Source: Takakia lepidozioides
Taxonomy: Eukaryota; Streptophyta; Takakiopsida; Takakiales; Takakiaceae
Length of the DNA stretch: 64,000 nt
Assembly (NCBI GenBank): GCA_030704615.1
Contig: CM060733.1
Span: forward strand, 3,472,001 to 3,536,000
Direction of reading: 5' to 3'
Below, piece by piece: positions 51,540 through 61,289 of this stretch. Position 1 is the stretch's first letter. Each line of letters opens with the position of its first letter. The translations under genes were made by a program, and so were the position numbers. The notes under the pieces were generated by a model, which was not told the origin of the DNA, ran no database searches, and saw only the letters and a list, made by a program, of their open reading frames with translations.

Positions 51540-52097
51540 CATTGTCATCTGCATCCAAGTCGTCCTCAGGTCCTCCTTTGCAAGGATCCGTGCTTCCGGA
51601 ACCGGGACGACTGCCCATTTGGAGGCATCGATTATGCAATGTATTCGGCCACATCGGGAGACATTGTTATCTGGTACAGATTACAGAGAAGATACTGGTT
51701 CGATTATGGAAACATTGGTGGCTTTGAGTATATCCTAGGCCACTACGCCTTGGAGCGGGGTGACGATCTTGGTCTGAGGAGTCCGTGGCTCCTGCGCATC
51801 CTCGATTCCGATTTTCCCAGCTACGACGGTCACCCATGCAGAAGAAGGCGCACTGCTATGCTGTTGCGGTGGAACTGCTGCCACTGGACGTGGGTGGACT
51901 CCATCGGAGAGACCTATTCTCCTCAAGGAGTGCGCTCCTCTTCTCCATTGTATGGGGACATTCGCATTGGTGTGGACGACGAAAACGTGAAGATTTCCAT
52001 ATTCGATGGTGGTATGATTGAAGGGCAGGACATTGTGGTGAAATCACTAGGGGCGGTACAACGGCTGCAATCGACTTTACATGGAGGAGCCCCATGA
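51540..52097 (+). CDS. Element 2 small protein 2 (paralogue of protein 1)
   Basis: The frame from about 51580 reads CKDPCFRNRDDCPFGGIDYA, then SGDIVIWYRLQRRYWFDYGN, YILGHYALERGDDLGLRSPW, LLRWNCCHWTWVDSIGETY, SPLYGDIRIGVDDENVK and SIFDGGMIEGQDIVVKSLG. Collinear with protein 1 over its whole length but clearly diverged, so this is an old duplication with both copies kept and transcribed divergently. The part from the Met at 51639 has no break over 152 residues. An element palindrome variant (AAATGCGGCGCCGAATTTCC, 51317) lies between the two genes. Confidence 0.55.
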   Translation, partial: HCHLHPSRPQVLLCKDPCFRNRDDCPFGGIDYAMYSATSGDIVIWYRLQRRYWFDYGNIGGFEYILGHYALERGDDLGLRSPWLLRILDSDFPSYDGHPCRRRRTAMLLRWNCCHWTWVDSIGETYSPQGVRSSSPLYGDIRIGVDDENVKISIFDGGMIEGQDIVVKSLGAVQRLQSTLHGGAP

Positions 52098-52587
52098 CTC
52101 ATGAGCTAGTTTCTGAGAGCAGTCGAAGTCCCATTGACAACGTGACTTGTATTCAGTAGGCACAGGGCTAAGATTTGATTGCACAATCAGCACAGTAGAC
52201 GTGCTTCAAATGCAATTCATGTGGATCAATAAAAACCTCATTGTGCCCTCTTTTTATTCTATTCTGTGTCCATCGTTCCGAATGCGTCATTGCTCATTCG
52301 TTTGGGATTGGGAGTGTGGGTGGATTTTGCAAGTGGCTGGTAGGCTGAAATGGGCCCCCATTGTACAGAGCAGTACCACCCTACCATTCGCGAAACATTG
52401 CCTTTCAATATATAATTCTAAATAACATTGCCGAACCTCCTTCATCGGAGGTCCTTCTCCCCCTATGACCGTGGCACCCTAAACCCTATTCCCGCGGACA
52501 CTCATTTCCGGAAAATAGTGCTGCTCATGTTTTTTTCCACACTTACGACTCTGCTCATGGCTCATGGCTCATGAAATAGCAGCCCCC
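52098..52587. other. Element 2 right noncoding region and terminal inverted repeat
   Basis: No gene supported. AATAAAAACC near 52229 could serve the small gene upstream. The tip has CTCATGGCTCATGGCTCATG and ends in AAATAGCAGCCCCC, the partner of the left terminus and an 18/21 match to the Element 1 left tip. Confidence 0.75.
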
Positions 52588-52594
52588 CCACAAG
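52588..52594. repeat. Element 2 target-site duplication, right copy (CCACAAG)
   Basis: Identical to 37571-37577. Retro-B RNase H coding continues from here. Confidence 0.9.
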
Positions 52595-54013
52595 ATGCAA
52601 ACGGCCAGGCTTGTAAACAACTTCGAACTCAAACTCATGCAAGATTATTAACCACCACGCTATCCTTCCACTTATCAAAGGTTTGTTCACCAGATATATC
52701 AGAGCCTGGTGATCCACATAAAACATAAACTTTCTTCCCAATAGGTAATGCCTGAATTTCTTGACTGCATAATCATTGCCAGTGCTTCTCTTTCAGTTGT
52801 GCTATAGTTCCTTCAGCACTGTTCATCAACCTGCTAGCATAGTACACAGGTGAATCTATATTTCCTGTAACATTCTGGGCTAACACCGCTCCCAACGCTT
52901 CTCCTGAGGCATCACAGTGAACATGAAATATTACATGCCAGTGAGGGTTAATCAGCACAGGTGTAGTTGTTACTGACAATGTAAGTTCCTCAAAAGCCTG
53001 TTGACATTCAGCTGTCCATGCAAACACTGCATCTTTCTTCAGAAGTTGCTCAATGGTGCTGCTATTTGTGCATACATTTTTGACAAATCTTCTATATAAC
53101 TGGTTTGCCCAAGGAATCTCCTTAGACTCTTAACATTTGTTGGTGGTGGAGAGGCTTTAATGGCCTCTGTCTTCCTGGGATCCACAAGAAGTCCCCTCTT
53201 ACACACAATGTGTCCCAGAAGCACGCCTGAGTTCACACAGAAAGTACATTTCTCTGGATTCAGGCCCAGACCTCTCATCCTGCATTTGGCCTGACATAAC
53301 TCCAATTTATGCAAGTGCTCATTTTTAGAGCTGTACACACTGAAATCATCCAAGAACACCTGCATGAAATCATCCAGATACTCATGAAAAGATTCACTTA
53401 TCACTCTCTGAAAGGTTGCTGGTGCATTACAAAGTCCAAAGGGCATGACTTTGTATGCATAAGCACCCCAGTCTGTGATGAAAGCTGTCTTTCCTTGGTC
53501 TTCTTCTGCCACTTGCACTTGATTATAACCACTGAATTCATCCATGAATGAGTACATCTCATGGCCTGCCACAGTGTCCAATACTGCTTCTGTGAATGGC
53601 AAAGGGAAAGGATCTTTTTTCGGACAAGCATTCAGCTTCTTGTAGTTCACACAAACTCTGAGTTTACCATTCTTCTTGGGAACTATTACAATGGGTGACA
53701 ACCAAGTTGTATACTCTATTGGGTATATAAACTTAGCCTCAGCCAACTTCTTGATCTCTTCTCCAACTTTCTGTGCGTAGTTGGGATTCATTCTGTACCT
53801 TGCCTGCTTGATTGGTACTGACCCTGGTTCCAGTTCAATCTTATGATGACAGATTTCAGGTGGTATCCCTTTTAGATCCTCATAGCTCCAAGCAAATACA
53901 TCTCTGTATTTGATGAACAAACTCTTAGCTTCTTCAAAGAATTCTGGCTCCAAATCAGCTCCTACCTTCACCATCCTCGGTTCCTCTTTGGTTCCCACAT
54001 TCACTTCCCTCAC
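52595..54013 (-). pseudogene. Retro-B reverse transcriptase and RNase H
   Basis: RT motifs in order: ARYRMNPNYAQKVGEEIKKL, WLSPIVIVPKKNGKLRVCVN, DEFSGYNQVQVAEEDQGKTA, MPFGLCNAPATFQRV, the catalytic box as VFLDDFSVYS (near 53340), then NVKSLRRFLGQTSYI. RNase H follows (HVHCDASGEALGAVLAQN) with shifts near 53039 and 52800 (TEREALAM readable in the next frame). Coding reaches YKPGRLHL at the Element 2 border. FLDD/FMDD in place of YVDD is normal for Athila/Tat-type RT. The frame begins MREVNVGTKEEPRMVKVGAD. Confidence 0.85.
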
Positions 54014-55203
54014 TGCTCATCAGCTGTGATTGTCCAACCAGTCACCACTTCATCCTGTAAGCTCACAGTGGCTGGTTCCTCTAGGATTTCCATTTCTCCT
54101 TCGCTTTCTTCATAGAAATGTGATGGGTAACTGCTGGTTTCCTCTTCAATTGGTGTTGCTGACACTACACCACACAGATACCTCTTAAACAACTTAGGCT
54201 TCCAGCCGCATCTCTGCAACCTGCTCCCACTCTGGGTGTGCAGCAAACAGGGTAGCTTCCTGCTCCTCATCCAGTCCTCCTCTCCAGTCATACTCTCTGA
54301 ACCCCTCGAGGTCTTCTCGTAGCAGGTAATCTACTAGATTTCTTTGTGGTAATTTGTATCTCGTGTATCCCATTATGCACAGTTAGTAACTGAGAATTCC
54401 AGTCATGGAATACCCTGCCTGTTTCAGCCACGGACGTCCCAATAATAAGGAGTAAGCCTCCATGACTTCATCCATCTTCAACACAGTTACTGTGATCATA
54501 AAGATCATCTTCTGTATCTGTATCTTAACTCCTCTTATTAATCCCAATGGCTGTACACTTCTTTGATCTGCCATTGTTACTGTAAATGGGGCTGGTTTCA
54601 TGTTACTTAGACAAGCTTCTTTCTTAATTGGTCTGTCATGATATTTACTCCCCCTCCATCTATCAGTACATCAGTTAGTTCTGTGCTTCCAATTCTCAAT
54701 TGGATTACTGGCATAGAATCATCAAAGTCCATGACTGTTTCTCGCCCTTCCGGCTTCACATTATAACTGGTCACCTTGCTGTTCAGGTCTGTGTTTCCTG
54801 TCTCTTGGGCAATTCGATTGATTGCTTGATACAGCCTGTGTCTACAAAAGGTGCCACAGCCAATAGCTGTCCAATGGTAATCTCTGCTTTGGTCTGGCAT
54901 ATTACTTCAGCCAAAGTCCCTTCATTACTTTGCATGTCTGCATCTTCTTTCTTCCTTTCATCCTCACTCACTTCTTCTTCTCCATCAGAATCAGAGGAAT
55001 CTGCCACAGGAATATAAGTACTCTTCTGCATTCCCTTATGGTATCTGCCACTTCCTTGTGCAGTTCCTTCTCATCTCTCCAAGCCTCATCATCTTCAGGC
55101 ATATCACTGCCACCTTCATTATCATCATCTTCCTCAACTACTGGAGGTATTAGTTTTGGCTTTGCTTCTGTTACTATCATTGTACTTACTTCTGTACAAC
55201 ACA
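54010..55203 (-). pseudogene. Retro-B protease region and flanking linkers
   Basis: The aspartic-protease active site is recognisable as VIQLRIGSTELTDVLIDGGG with VNIM following (near 54640); Asp-Gly-Gly replaces Asp-Thr-Gly, as is common in Tat/Athila elements. A second-lobe region with SLLLGRPWLKQAGYS lies at 54400-54460. An acidic linker (VVEEDDDNEGGSDMPEDDEA, near 55110) joins it to gag, and another (EEETSSYPSHFYEESEGEM, near 54110) to RT. Frames change at least three times. Confidence 0.7.
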
Positions 55204-55270
55204 TGGCCTAACCATGTGAGCTGCCACCACTGGGCCCTCATTCACAGGAGCTCTCATCTCATTCTGGTGT

Positions 55271-56918
55271 CTAATCCAGAATGAACAGGCTGCCTTGCGA
55301 TGTCCTGGCTGATACAATAGAAACATAGTTCTTCACCATTGGGTCTCGCCCTTGGTCTCCTCTTGGATTATTTCTGTAATCCTGATTCCCGGGCTGGTAA
55401 TTCCCCCTTGGATTACCCTGATAGTTGCCTCTGGAATTTCCTTGGTAATTCCCTCTTGAATTACCTCTCCTTTCCATGCCATTGTTATAACCGCCAGGCT
55501 TACCATAGTGGTCCTGATCACTGTTTCTTCTTGGCTGGGGCTGCACTTGATGCACCCTTACTTGCCTAGGTTCTCTAGCTGTTGTCCTTCTGTTGTAGTA
55601 ACAATTCTCAGTAGAATGGTTATCCATTTTACAGATAGTACAGTGTTTCTCCTTCATGTGGCATTCAGTGGTGGTATGGCCTTCATTCTGGCACTTTGCA
55701 CACCAAACACCCTTCCTCCAATGTGTTACAGCCTCTGTGGCATACTTCATCAAGATTTCTTCTAATCTTTTTTCATAGTTATCCCTCTTCAACTTCTCCT
55801 TTCTCTTACTCTTCCTTTTCAGTTCTTGCTCTTCTTCTTCATCTGACTCATCCTCAGAGTCCTGATCATCCCTTTTCTCTCTCCTGAGCATTCCCAATTG
55901 CTCAATTCTGTTTGCAGTTTCAAATGCCTCCTCCACTCTATTATGGGGTAACATATCCACTTTCTTCTGCAACTCTGGTCTTAGTCCACTCACAAACCAA
56001 GTCTTCTGTAAACCTGGTGCTGGTACAGCAGCCAGCTTTTTCATCATCAATTCCATCTTTTCCATATACTCCTCAACAGTTTCATGCTTCTTTTGCTTTA
56101 ACTGTTGTAAACTTCCATACACTTTATCCTCAGTTTTACTTGTCCTGAACCTATTTCGGAATGCTGTATTCAAGCCATTCCAGGTTAGGAAATGATTATC
56201 AGGGAATCTTGCATACCATTCACTTGCTTTCTTGATAAGTGAACAAGGAAACAATCTCATCTTGGCATCATTGCCATTCTCATTGTTCACTATACACATG
56301 TGCTCAAATTGGCTAATGTGTACATCGGGATCCCCTTTTCCTGAATATATTGGAAAAGGTGGTTTTGCCCGTGTTGGTTGTTAACGCCATCTGTGGCCCT
56401 ACCTTCTGCCCACTGACAGGTGCTGGCACCCTTGCTGGTACTGGTCCTTCACGACCTGTTGTTGTTGTGGTGGATCTTCCACCAAGTGGTGGCCCTTGAG
56501 CACCCCCTGCTACTGGCCCCACGATATTCACAGTATTCCCAGCTCCAGTTGCACTACTTCCCACACTCCCTGTCCCCCCAGAGCCAGATCCAGGCAGCCC
56601 GCCTGATCCCCCTGAGCCGACACCTTCGTTGGCCTGTGATCCAAGTGCTCCACTTGATCTAGGTCCAACGGGTTGGGATGTCCTGGTTGTAGTCTCAACC
56701 TCAGCTGTTGGGTCTACTTCTTCATACTCTTCCTCTTCCAATTTCTTCTCTCTATTTTCATCCTCCAAGTTCTGCCCTTGGGTTTCTTCTTCACTCATGT
56801 AACTCAACTGCAATGGTGTTGGAGAGTCTGAACTCTCCGTTGGTTCTGCCACATCCTCTCCTCCTTCTTCACCTTCCGCTTCAAAACTGGAGTTCCTGCT
56901 TTTGGTGTTCCATGCCAA
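55271..56918 (-). pseudogene. Retro-B Gag with two CCHC zinc knuckles
   Basis: N-terminal low-complexity part (56918-56313) with LSYMSEEETQGQN and Gly/Ser repeats. After a one-base shift near 56383 (GGTTGTTAACGCC) comes the capsid domain: HFLTWNGLNTAFRNRFRTSK, SLQQLKQKKHETVEEYMEKM, VSGLRPELQKKVDMLPHNRV. It ends in a Lys/Glu-rich helix and two knuckles (CAKCQNEGHTTTEC, CTICKMDNHSTENC), then an Arg/Gly/Asn-rich RNA-binding tail (NSRGNYQGNPRGNY). A further short N-terminal piece with conserved FSLQERLRELVREEDQS lies at 56978-57163. Confidence 0.85.
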
Positions 56919-57242
56919 CTCTTATCAAAGATTTCTGTCAAATCTTTTATCCAAGGATGTACCTCAGATCTTTCACCTCAAGATTGATCTTCTTCCCGTA
57001 CCAATTCCCTTAATCTTTCTTGCAAAGAAAAAGAAGGAGTGGCATCCAACTCTAGTTCTTCCGGTATTGGTGATGTACTCTCTGATCTTAATGGTGTGAG
57101 AGGTCCAGATGATTCCCCTATGTCTATTCCTCTCTCCCAAAGATATGGATAATTAGCTTTCAAATAGCTTTATCTTTTTGCTGAATATCTCTGGGCGTCT
57201 AGCTTCTCTTTCATCACTCATGTCCCATGTCTTTCATTTCTT

Positions 57243-57926
57243 TTAATGTGGCAATAACCAAAACTCTCTTCTGTAATATCTCTCGTATATGCCTGGGTTT
57301 CTTTCAAGCTTCAATGCACCCTTGGCTATACTAGAAGTCTCCGTTACCATATAACCATATGGCAAACAAGTCTGGAAAGCTGTTCCTGGTGTGAGTTTGA
57401 TCCACAAAATATCCTTTGGAATCCAATTCTTTACCAGTACAAGCTCTTCATGCATATGAGTAAAAACATTCACCTTTCTTTCCTCCCAGCCTTCAAACTC
57501 TACTCGCCTAATGGATAGCAATGCTATCACATAAACCAGTGTTGGTAACCAACGTGCTCTTCCTCTACAGGCCACCTGATAAATCTTTATCACTCCTTTC
57601 TCCAGACCCCATTCAGGGTCAGCATCATGCACTCTCTTAAGAATGTTTTCTTTACAACCGTCTGGCAATTCCAAGAACCTCTGAAAGAATCGTTTGGACA
57701 ATCTTTCCTTCTCAGTTTCACAAGGAATTTGATTCACATCAAATTCTTTAATTCTCCAACCACCATGATCCCACCAGATGCCTATCACATCTGGTTGTTC
57801 ATGACCCAGTTCCACAGTATGGTCGCCAAATGTCGCGCGGCTTTTACTCACCCATCCCTTCGCTATCCGAGGCGAAAACTCCAAGATAGAAGAGTTGGAA
57901 ATCTCTAAGCACAGCCCGCAGAACAA
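57243..57926 (-). CDS. Retro-B leader ORF starting in the LTR (unknown function)
   Basis: The 227-residue frame begins inside the 5' LTR and ends about 80 bases before the gag leader. Conserved with the copy at 14841-15482. Words: GIWWDHGGWRIKEFDVNQIP, FLELPDGCKENILKRVHDAD, ARWLPTLVYVIALLSIRRVE, DILWIKLTPGTAFQTCLPYG, ERYYRREFWLLPH. No known domain recognised. Because it spans the LTR/internal junction, its 5' end is also encoded in the 3' LTR, so an RNA starting upstream in the 5' LTR would carry it as first cistron. It overlaps the region where a primer binding site should lie (internal start TTTGGCGACCATACTGTGGA); I could not assign the tRNA. Confidence 0.55.
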   Translation of the reverse strand: MFCGLCLEISNSSILEFSPRIAKGWVSKSRATFGDHTVELGHEQPDVIGIWWDHGGWRIKEFDVNQIPCETEKERLSKRFFQRFLELPDGCKENILKRVHDADPEWGLEKGVIKIYQVACRGRARWLPTLVYVIALLSIRRVEFEGWEERKVNVFTHMHEELVLVKNWIPKDILWIKLTPGTAFQTCLPYGYMVTETSSIAKGALKLERNPGIYERYYRREFWLLPH

Positions 57927-58741
57927 TCAGTCATGACCTACAACTAGTGTATCATGGGGGTGTTTCCTATTTGTTTTCCTTCCGCATTCATGTTAGCTAG
58001 TTACCTTACTGTTGGTAATTAAGTATCAGTTTGCTTCAGCAATCTATCGGATTCCATCAACTCATCCATTCATTCCACAGCTTCACTCAGATCTCTCTAC
58101 ACAGTGTGAGTATGAAGTATGTATCACGTTAATATCTATCAAGTATCAGGCTGAAGCCATGGAGTCTCTAATCTGCTCTACATTACAACTCTACTGCTTG
58201 CATTCATCAAGCATCAATAGATCGTCCTCCTCCTACTCCGTGCTCTCCCTCTTTCTGCTCAAAGATGCGCTCTCTGCCTCATTTCCCCCCAGTGATGTTC
58301 GAAGTCCCCCCAAGAAGTGATCATTTCCAGTCCTTGCTCCTGGCTTTATCTTCCTACCCGTTGTTCTAACCGTTTCCCTCACTAACCGTCATCCGTGAAC
58401 TAACATGTTCCATTCGCAGATGTTGTTCCCCACAGTGGTTCCCTGTCCTGCTATCCATTCCCTAGGGTCGTGACAGCTGTGTCAAGCTGTGACTGGCTGT
58501 GCGACTGTGTTGGGCTGTGTCGGACTGTGACGGGCTGTGTTGGACTGTGACGAGCTGTGTTGGACTGTGACAAGTTGTGTCGGGCTGTGACGGGCTGTGT
58601 CGGACTGTGACGGGCTGTGTAACCCCCCCTAAAGTGCGCTGCTGTCACCCCTAAGGCTCCTGTTGGTCTCAGTCTGTGCAAAAATTAAGGGTACCCCACA
58701 GATCCCGTAAAAGTGTCTAAGTCCCAGACAGTCCTCTAACA
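57831..58741 (-). repeat. Retro-B 5' LTR
   Basis: 911 bases, ends TGTCGCG and CTAACA, next to the CCCCC duplication at 58742-58746. It contains a GCTGTG/ACTGTGACGG minisatellite at about 58470-58620 with more units than the 3' LTR. Confidence 0.9.
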
Positions 58742-58746
58742 CCCCC

Positions 58747-59405
58747 TTGCTTTGTTCCCCCCTCTTCTGCTCCCTCGACTTCTTTCAGGTCTGCTCCCCC
58801 CTCTGCTGCTCCCTCCTCTTCTGCTCCCCCCTCATCTCTAGATCTCCAGTTTGATATTGTTGAACTATTGCTGGAGGAGCAGGACGTTCGACGTCTGCTT
58901 CCTGAATTCCCTCTCCTAAGAACTGCCGAGGAATTTGATGCCATTGTCACCTGGCTGAAACGTCAATGTCCAACCCAACTGCCTCCGGTCCCTGTTCCCC
59001 TCCAAGTTTTTTCTACCATGGACCCTCGACCCCCTGTTTCACACTTGTATCCTTTGGCCGATTTAAGACACAACATCTGCCCCAGTCATATCATGATGCT
59101 TTTTGCACCGCAAACTGCTCACAAACTGCCCTACCATGGATTTGGACTCTTCTTGCATGGAGGTTGGCTTGGGGAATTTTCAGAATCAGGAGAGTATGTT
59201 GAAAGAAGTGCTCCTGGCAGAGGGTCAGCTTAGATATGGTACAATGCGGAACAAAATGCAGATCGTCAACTCCTGCCGAGCATTTCTTCGCATGGTGCGT
59301 GCCCGAGCGTTTCCTGAATTTGCAGCAACGGAAACGGCCCACTTCCAAGTTTTTGTGTGCAAGGGCAACAATGCCAAAGGGATACGACATGCAGCCAGGG
59401 CCTAG
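58747..59405 (+). pseudogene. Element 3 protein, part after the Retro-B insertion
   Basis: Continues the Ser/Ala/Pro-rich stretch (SAPSTSFRSAPPSAAPSSSA) and then gives a globular region: LQFDIVELLLEEQDVRRLLP, FPLLRTAEEFDAIVTWLKRQ, HNICPSHIMMLFAPQTAHKL. After a frame change near 59160: LLAEGQLRYGTMRNKMQIVN, FLRMVRARAFPEFAATETAH and FQVFVCKGNNAKGIRHAARA, ending TAG at 59405. Not recognised. It is the central, globular part of the Element 3 protein(s), between a zinc-finger N terminus and the low-complexity and Ulp1-like parts. Confidence 0.45.
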
Positions 59406-59489
59406 GAGGATCTATTGTTTAGGCGGGAGCACATTGATTTGGGACGCTATGTGCATCTTTTGAGTAAGTGCATGCTTTTCCTCTCCAAC

Positions 59490-61183
59490 AGTCTGTCACT
59501 GTGAAGATCAGAATTGGAATGGGGCAGACTTTACAGTCGGGGATTGGGGGATCACGGGATCACGGGGGTCAAAGCTAAGACACAAGCGCTTGTCTCTGTG
59601 ATAGGTGAGGCTGAGGCAGCTGATGTTGGAGTTCAAAATGCCATGGAGGAGGTCTTACGAGAAAACAAGGTGTTGCTGGCGAGAAGACATGAACTATACG
59701 ACCGACGAGTGTCACCATATGCCCCTCACCTTTCCCACATCGACGTGGATGCCTTCAATTCATCGCAGTTGTCCCACCATGCATCGCAAATGTCGTCGCC
59801 AACACCCTCACAGGTTGAAGACCTTCAAGCGCCTAATACAAAGACTTTTCAATTGGAATCTCCGACGGCAGGTTTCTACACACCCATTGCGGAAGTTGAT
59901 GTCAATCCCATCCCCTCTCATACTGTTCTACCTCACAGTCTTCTCTTAGACTCCCCAAGGGAATACTCCGCTGCCCTCGCTGTCTCTACTGCCCCCGCCT
60001 CTTCTCCCCTTCATATCTCTGATCGCTCCCAAGGAGCGGCCCTCCTCTCTGCTACCCTCTCTATCTCTGCTGCCCCATCATGTGATGTCCCCGTCGCTGC
60101 TCCCCTTCAAATCTGTGATCCCCACCAGGTGCTACCCTCCTCCCCCCCCCCCCCCTCTGTGTCTGCCGCCCTCTCTGCGACTCCTCCCCAACCATGTGAT
60201 CCCCCCGCCTCTGCACTTCTTCTGCTCCCCCAGAAGTGGCTACCCTCGTCCCACCGCATGCTATCCCATTGGACTCATCTCCCTCCTCGCATGAGTTTTC
60301 TTTTTGTGCTCCCTCCTCATTTGGTATTGCTTTATTGTGTATCACTGCTCCCTCCCTTTCTGATCTCCCTTTAGCCCTGGCAGCCCCCACCTCTACTCCC
60401 GATTTTTTGTCTGCTCCCCCAGATCTGTCTTCTACGAAGCATGCATCCGTGTGTGACCCTGGTCCCCCCCTGTCTGCCCCTGACTTCCACTCTTCTTCCC
60501 CACATCTGTCTGCTCTCTTGCATGCTACTATGACTCCCTCTGGTCCCCCCCTCAGTGCTCCATCACCTGAGGTGTCATCCCCCAACATTGTTCCCGATGT
60601 CATGCCTGCTCCCCTCCATGTATATGCTCTGTCGCGGGCTGCTGTGTCTTTGTGTGGTCCTTCACTCTCTGCCCTTGTCAAATCACCTCTTTCAACTCAT
60701 CCCGAGTCTGTGTGTACTTCCCACGTGGAGAGGGAGGATGTGCCAAGTATGGTGGATCCAACTGCCAAGTCCAGCAGATTTGCAGCTGTTTCCAGTCCTC
60801 TTCCGACGACACAGGTTGAGGTTATTTCAACGTTGGTGACCCCTGAACGCCAGTCATTGGCAAGGAACACCGAATTGGCAACGGAGGGGTTTGTTCCGCC
60901 CATGTCATTTTTCCCGGGTGCACCCCCGTATCATCCACAGGCCATCTCGTTGTTATCCGCACTCGCAGATAGTCTGGTCTCCCCCACAGCAGAGCGCTTA
61001 CTCCAACCCCTTGGTACTGCTTCCATCGCTTCCACAGATCCTTGGAATATTGAATTGGGGCTCACCCCTGGCTCCACATTCACCACGGGTCTGACGGTGC
61101 CTGCGCCTATGGTTTCTGCTCCAACCCCCTTGCACGTGGGTTTGACCTCCGGCAAACCATCATCTGGCCCAGTAGCAAGTTGA
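59490..61183 (+). CDS. Element 3 Ser/Pro-rich protein region
   Basis: Frames at 59514-60374 and 60236-61183 form one low-complexity region broken by a shift near 60150-60240, where poly-C runs occur. A short coiled start (EAEAADVGVQNAMEEVLREN) is followed by about 450 residues rich in Ser, Ala, Pro and Leu with recurring SAPP and CDP words (PLSAPDFHSSSPHLSALL). At DNA level these are the element words TCTGCTCCCC and TGATCCCC. No catalytic domain is visible. It may be a disordered linker or a result of repeat spread into the exon. Confidence 0.4.
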
Positions 61184-61289
61184 ATACGGCATAGGGTTGC
61201 TGCAAAAACTTCGGGACGCCAATTGAACCTACAGGGCATGGAGCAGGGGGATCAGAAAGAAACAAAGGATAAGGGGAAGGAGAAGGAAC

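Larger units (their letters stand above)
37579..52587. mobile_element. Element 2: 15-kb MULE-like transposon with ParB-methyltransferase gene and palindrome arrays
   Basis: The terminal inverted repeats (left GAGGTTTACTATTTCATGAG, right complement GGGGGCTGCTATTTCATGAG) lie inside the CCACAAG duplication. Content from left: ATGAGC-rich terminus, MULE-type transposase (leftward), central palindrome array, ParB/methyltransferase gene (rightward), second palindrome field, a divergent pair of small paralogous genes, and right terminus. Gene order and orientation mirror Element 1. No retrotransposon is nested inside, so it is the younger and more complete family member. Confidence 0.9.
30695..58741 (-). 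mobile_element. Retro-B: Tat/Athila-like Ty3/gypsy retrotransposon, split by Element 2
   Basis: LTRs of 894 and 911 bases (30695-31588 and 57831-58741, both TGTCGCG...CTCTAACA) are flanked by CCCCC at 30690-30694 and 58742-58746. Reading leftward: LTR, leader ORF, gag with two CCHC knuckles, protease, RT, RNase H (broken by Element 2), integrase, a long extra coding region, polypurine tract and LTR. It has no chromodomain. Its length without Element 2 is about 13.0 kb, large because of the extra 3' coding region. Confidence 0.9.

Noticed and set aside
37579-52587. Endogenised giant virus or bacterial contamination, suggested by the ParB-methyltransferase fusion
   Set aside because: Terminal inverted repeats, a target-site duplication inside a plant retrotransposon, a MULE transposase and GT-AG introns make a nuclear DNA transposon the better explanation. 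No capsid, packaging or replication genes were seen.
60061-60681. 206-residue minus-strand frame
   Set aside because: Antisense to the Ser/Pro-rich Element 3 region. Its Gly/Arg/Glu composition is the mirror of a low-complexity sequence.
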